A stretch of 64,000 nt of DNA from CBDUXT01 sp965371245 (GTDB lineage Bacteria > Planctomycetota > Phycisphaerae > UBA1845). The stretch covers positions 71,963 to 135,962 of the forward strand of contig CBDUXT010000002.1 of the NCBI GenBank assembly GCA_965371245.1, written 5' to 3'. Shown piece after piece: positions 61,742 through 64,000 of the stretch (position 1 is the stretch's first letter; each line of letters begins with the position of its first letter). The translations under genes and the position numbers were made by a program. The notes beneath the pieces are model-generated. The model was not told the origin of the DNA and made no database searches. It worked only from the letters and a program-made list of their open reading frames with translations.

Positions 61742-62500
61742 CTATTCATCCGTCAGCTTCGCGGATTCTCGCCAGACGAGATACTTCACGCGCCGCAACC
61801 TTAGTTCCGCCGACTTGTCATCGCCAAGTCTCGGAGAGTCACCATCCACCAGCAGCAGCATCAGGGGAAAATCTCCGCGCTTCCGGATCTGCGCGGTCAA
61901 CCCGTCGCCCAGCGTCTGCCAGGGGATATGCACTTCGAAGAGGGATCGGCCGTCGGCGTAGCTGCCGGCCACGCGCGGCTTCGGCGTATCGACGCGCGCT
62001 CGGTCCGTTCCGGCGTAGAGCTTCGACCAAACAAAGGGACCTTTGTCGCGCAGCTTCGGTGACAACCACAGGGTGTAGATGAACTCGGGCTTGGCCGTGT
62101 CGGGTCCACGGATTGCGAACTTGAGGTAATCGAAGAAATAAAAGCAGTCGATTCGGTTGCCCCGCCGGTCTCGACAGAACGGCTCTTCCAGGGTGAGCTC
62201 GCGAGCGTCCCAGACGTCGTCGCGCCACTCCAGCGCGAGGAAGATGCCGGTGTCGTTCCATCTTCCCGCGATACGCACCGCGGCGTCATCGGGTTGGTAC
62301 CGGTCGCCTTGCGGCGAACTGACCTCCGGGGCACCTTTGCGCAGCTCAAGCCGCGGCGCGTCACGCCACTCGGACAAGTCGCCATCCACCGTGACCTGCG
62401 CATCGCTTCGCGGAATCCGCCAATCCGCGCGTGCAACAGATGCGTTAAGAGCCAACATCGATCCGCAAACGGCAGGAGACACAAGTACGCGCGGGTTCAA
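61742..62500 (-). CDS. exported CBM9-like/DOMON-type domain protein
   Basis: 252 residues from TTG 62500 (GGAG about 10 nt upstream), which gives a good signal peptide (LVSPAVCGSMLALNASVARA). The frame is open to 62584, but a dispersed repeat occupies 62553-62570, arguing against that start. The single domain starts VTVDGDLSEWRDAPRLEL and has AVRIAGRWNDTGIFLALEWR, DCFYFFDYLKFAIRGPDT and LFEVHIPWQTLGDG. This is the carbohydrate-binding CBM9-like or cytochrome-associated DOMON fold of exported bacterial proteins. Ligand unknown. It lies upstream of a zinc-ribbon membrane protein gene on the other side of the repeat. Confidence 0.7.
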   Translation of the reverse strand: MNPRVLVSPAVCGSMLALNASVARADWRIPRSDAQVTVDGDLSEWRDAPRLELRKGAPEVSSPQGDRYQPDDAAVRIAGRWNDTGIFLALEWRDDVWDARELTLEEPFCRDRRGNRIDCFYFFDYLKFAIRGPDTAKPEFIYTLWLSPKLRDKGPFVWSKLYAGTDRARVDTPKPRVAGSYADGRSLFEVHIPWQTLGDGLTAQIRKRGDFPLMLLLVDGDSPRLGDDKSAELRLRRVKYLVWRESAKLTDE

Positions 62501-62552
62501 TGTCGGGGTTCTCCTTCGATAACTAGCAAGGCCTAGGGAGCCGGGCGGGTCA

Positions 62553-62570
62553 ATCATCGTGACCCCACCC
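62553..62570. repeat. 18-nt half-copy of the 8229-8345 element
   Basis: ATCATCGTGACCCCACCC is identical to the right inner arm at 8301-8318. The complementary inner arm is not recognisable nearby, so it seems to be a fragment. Confidence 0.7.
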
Positions 62571-62580
62571 GGCCAATCTG

Positions 62581-62961
62581 TCATTCCTGGTCGGGCGGTG
62601 ACTGAATGCTAGAGGGATCGAACTTCGTGAAGCATTCGGGGCAACGCGGCTCGGTTAGACCACGAAGATCGTAGCCGCACCGACGGCATTCGCCCTCCTT
62701 ATGGAGAGAAAACCACGCCCATCCCAGGTTGCCGAGTACGAGTCCGAACGCCGTCACGCCCAGACTGAGTATGCCCAATGCCAAACCCAGTCCGAATCCC
62801 CACGAATCGGCAACACCAGTGGCGTTGAGGGCGCCGAAGAAACCCGCGATGAGGAGAGCGGTGCCAACAATCAAGAGGGACCATGCGCCACGGGACGTGA
62901 GGTTGGCACCGCGCGTTCTTCGGACCAGAGCCAACGCTGCACCGATGGACTTCCGAATCAT
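62581..62961 (-). CDS. small membrane protein with a C-terminal zinc ribbon (paralogue type of 32686-33033)
   Basis: 126 residues from ATG 62961; GTG 62964 is adjacent. Two TM helices (AWSLLIVGTALLIAGFFGAL, FGLGLALGILSLGVTAFGLV) are followed by CRRCGYDLRGLTEPRCPEC, a two-CxxC zinc ribbon. Same layout as the small protein between gcvPA and gcvPB, and frequent in Planctomycetes. The stop is about 80 nt before the CBM9-like gene start, so the two may be cotranscribed. Function unknown. Confidence 0.7.
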   Translation of the reverse strand: MIRKSIGAALALVRRTRGANLTSRGAWSLLIVGTALLIAGFFGALNATGVADSWGFGLGLALGILSLGVTAFGLVLGNLGWAWFSLHKEGECRRCGYDLRGLTEPRCPECFTKFDPSSIQSPPDQE

Positions 62962-63092
62962 CACGACCCAATCCCCACAGATAGTCTTGCGGATGACGCT
63001 CGGATGCTATCACTCACGCAACGATGTCGCAACGCACCCGGCTCAACCCTTGTGGGTTTACAGACCCCGTTCTCGCCGTTAGGATTTGGGCT

Positions 63093-63788
63093 ATGAACAT
63101 CAAGCGAACATTTCGGGTCGGGCTCGTGTTTGTTGTGCTTCCGCTTGTCGGTTGCGCGACGATCGACGAGCAGGTTGGTAGAGTCATGATGCGTTTGATG
63201 GACGCCAAAGCGCCGGAGGATCGTCCGCCCAACTGGGAGACGACCAAGGCGCTGATGAGTCGCGTGCCGCCGAAAGTCGGCGAAGAGGCGCCGGATTTCA
63301 CGCTCAAGACGCGCGATGGGAGCGAAACGGTCCGGCTGTCTCAGTTCGAGGGCGATCGACCCGTCGTGCTGATCTTCGGCAGCTGGACGTGACCGCCCTT
63401 TCGGCGTCAGGCTGACGCCCTTCAGCAGATGTACTTGGAGTACGGGGACCGCGCCGCGTTTCTGTTCGTCTACATTCGTGAAGCACACGCCGACGACGAG
63501 TGGCAACTCGGGAGCAACCGACGTGACAGCGTGGTCTTCGCTCAGCCGACAACCCTGGGCAGACGCCAAGAGGTGGCGACGAGCTGTTCGAAGGCGCTCA
63601 AACTGACCATGCCGTGTCTGGTGGATGAGATTGACAATCCCGTGGACGAGGCCTACGCCGGTTGGCCGGAGCGCCTGTTCATCGTTGATGTCGATGGCCG
63701 CATCGCATACGCCGGCGCGCAAGGGCCTTGGGGCTTTAAGCCCAAGCAGGTCGGAAGGTGGCTACGAAAGAACATCGGCGCCAACTGA
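63093..63788 (+). CDS. lipoprotein of the iodothyronine-deiodinase type, apparent selenoprotein
   Basis: Read through an in-frame UGA at 63390-63392 (codon 100), the gene encodes 231 residues from ATG 63093 (TAGGA 8-12 nt upstream). Residues 1-20 form a lipoprotein signal ending LVGC. The thioredoxin-like domain has PKVGEEAPDFTLKTRDGSET, RPVVLIFGSWT, then U-PPFRRQADAL, giving FGSWTUPPF. Animal deiodinases read FGS(C/A)TUPPF. Further on is FLFVYIREAHADDEWQLGSN, matching the deiodinase YIEEAHPSDGW with its active-site Glu and His. The remaining fold is complete (LKLTMPCLVDEIDNPVDEAY, RLFIVDVDGRIAYAGAQGPW). The substrate is unknown; iodide metabolism or general reductive dehalogenation is a guess. 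Confidence 0.88.
63403..63419 (+). promoter_or_regulatory. candidate bacterial SECIS hairpin (deiodinase-like gene)
   Basis: GGCGTCA (63403-63409) and TGACGCC (63413-63419) form a perfect 7-bp stem with a GGC triloop, starting 10 nt after the UGA. The loop begins with G and lies about 17 nt from the UGA, which fits known bSECIS geometry. SelB binding is not tested. Confidence 0.65.
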
Positions 63789-63907
63789 TCGGCGCGCGGC
63801 GAGCCTTTCCAACAAACGCGGCCGTCGATCTGCTGAACTCTACCTCCCCCCACTGCGCTCGATGCCTACCCTAACCTAGTGCATCGTCACGCGTAGACTC
63901 GCGGGTT
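63789..63907. other. short intergenic region after the deiodinase-like gene
   Basis: No gene is supported. A GC-rich segment (63790-63890) precedes the terminal repeat copy. Confidence 0.4.
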
Positions 63908-63980
63908 GGGTGGCCCGTGGCTTTAGCCGTGGGGGACGCGAATCAGGTGACCATTCGAGTCCCCCACCTCTAAAGGGCCT
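63908..63980. repeat. GGGTGGCCC(A/G)CGGCT palindrome, copy 2
   Basis: It reads GGGTGGCCCGTGGCTTTAGC, then GTGGGGGACGCGAATCAGGT and GAGTCCCCCACCTC. It corresponds to the copy at 39590-39670 with a truncated right end (GGGCCTGTC instead of GGGCCACCC). Confidence 0.7.
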
Positions 63981-64000
63981 GTCGATTTACTCGCCGACAC

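Noticed and set aside
53932..63788. Interpreting the two in-frame UGAs as a recoded genetic code (UGA as Trp or Gly)
   Set aside because: Many genes in the window end at UGA (for example gcvPA and the nucleotidyltransferase-like gene), and other genes lack internal UGA. Only the two redox active-site positions have it.
1..64000. CRISPR arrays, tRNA and rRNA genes
   Set aside because: No regularly spaced direct repeats and no cloverleaf or rRNA-like segments were seen in the intergenic regions. The repeats present are inverted and dispersed.

Overview
The window is GC-rich bacterial chromosome with ordinary gene density. It most resembles Planctomycetota, probably a Phycisphaerae-like lineage. 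This rests on exported proteins with dockerin-like tails, a Cys-rich protein with an IPTL-CTERM-like tail, a prepilin-like protein with an H-x-DG tail motif, YdjY and FlgI-like envelope proteins, short membrane proteins ending in a CxxCGY(D/N)L...CPEC zinc ribbon, and many intergenic palindromes. Lineage is inferred from family content only; there is no rRNA here.

Layout. 1-2 kb: start of an LptF/LptG-type permease, divergent from a bifunctional heptose-phosphate kinase/nucleotidyltransferase with swapped domain order. 2.5-9.1 kb: nucleotidyltransferase-like protein, M16 peptidase-like protein, Kbl, a sorted Cys-rich exported protein, an HNH endonuclease. 9.3-12.8 kb: MurQ, a GHL10-type lipoprotein and a ROK sugar kinase, a likely amino-sugar/cell-wall recycling group. 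13-21.6 kb: zinc-finger-like hypothetical, a 1105-residue BNR/sortilin-like protein, DinB, a CapD/FlaA1-type nucleotide-sugar dehydratase, an exported hypothetical. 21.8-27 kb: polyprenyl diphosphate synthase, MoaC, DUF5658-like protein, dockerin-type protein, Amt. 27-28.4 kb: decayed DNA with an IS3 remnant. 28.4-37.8 kb: FlgI-like protein with HEAT-like repeats, LipM-type ligase, the gcvPA-zinc ribbon-gcvPB operon, YhaM-like nuclease, YyaL-type protein. 37.9-43.4 kb: exported hypotheticals, a holin-like protein, a pilin-like protein, KdsD, YdjY protein. 43.6-52.2 kb: a minus-strand operon from a PilM-PilN-like fusion to a large secretin. 52.2-64 kb: MtaB, PurF, M20 hydrolase, PurM, a low-GC membrane protein, a CBM9-like protein and two apparent selenoproteins.

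The strongest signals are the two genes with an in-frame UGA exactly at a redox active site, each followed at once by a hairpin. One (63093-63788) encodes a lipoprotein with the iodothyronine-deiodinase signature TUPPF and a YIREAH segment. The other (53932-55389, minus) is an exported TlpA-like redoxin with a UxxC motif. A third notable event is a palindromic element inserted in frame, exactly 54 codons, inside the signal peptide of the GHL10 lipoprotein. Also notable are a 16-G tract in a pilus/secretion operon gene and several dispersed palindrome families.

Pathways represented: LPS precursor and export steps (heptose, Kdo, Lpt), purine synthesis (PurF, PurM), glycine metabolism (GcvP, Kbl, lipoylation), MurNAc recycling, and a type IV pilus/type II secretion-like machine.
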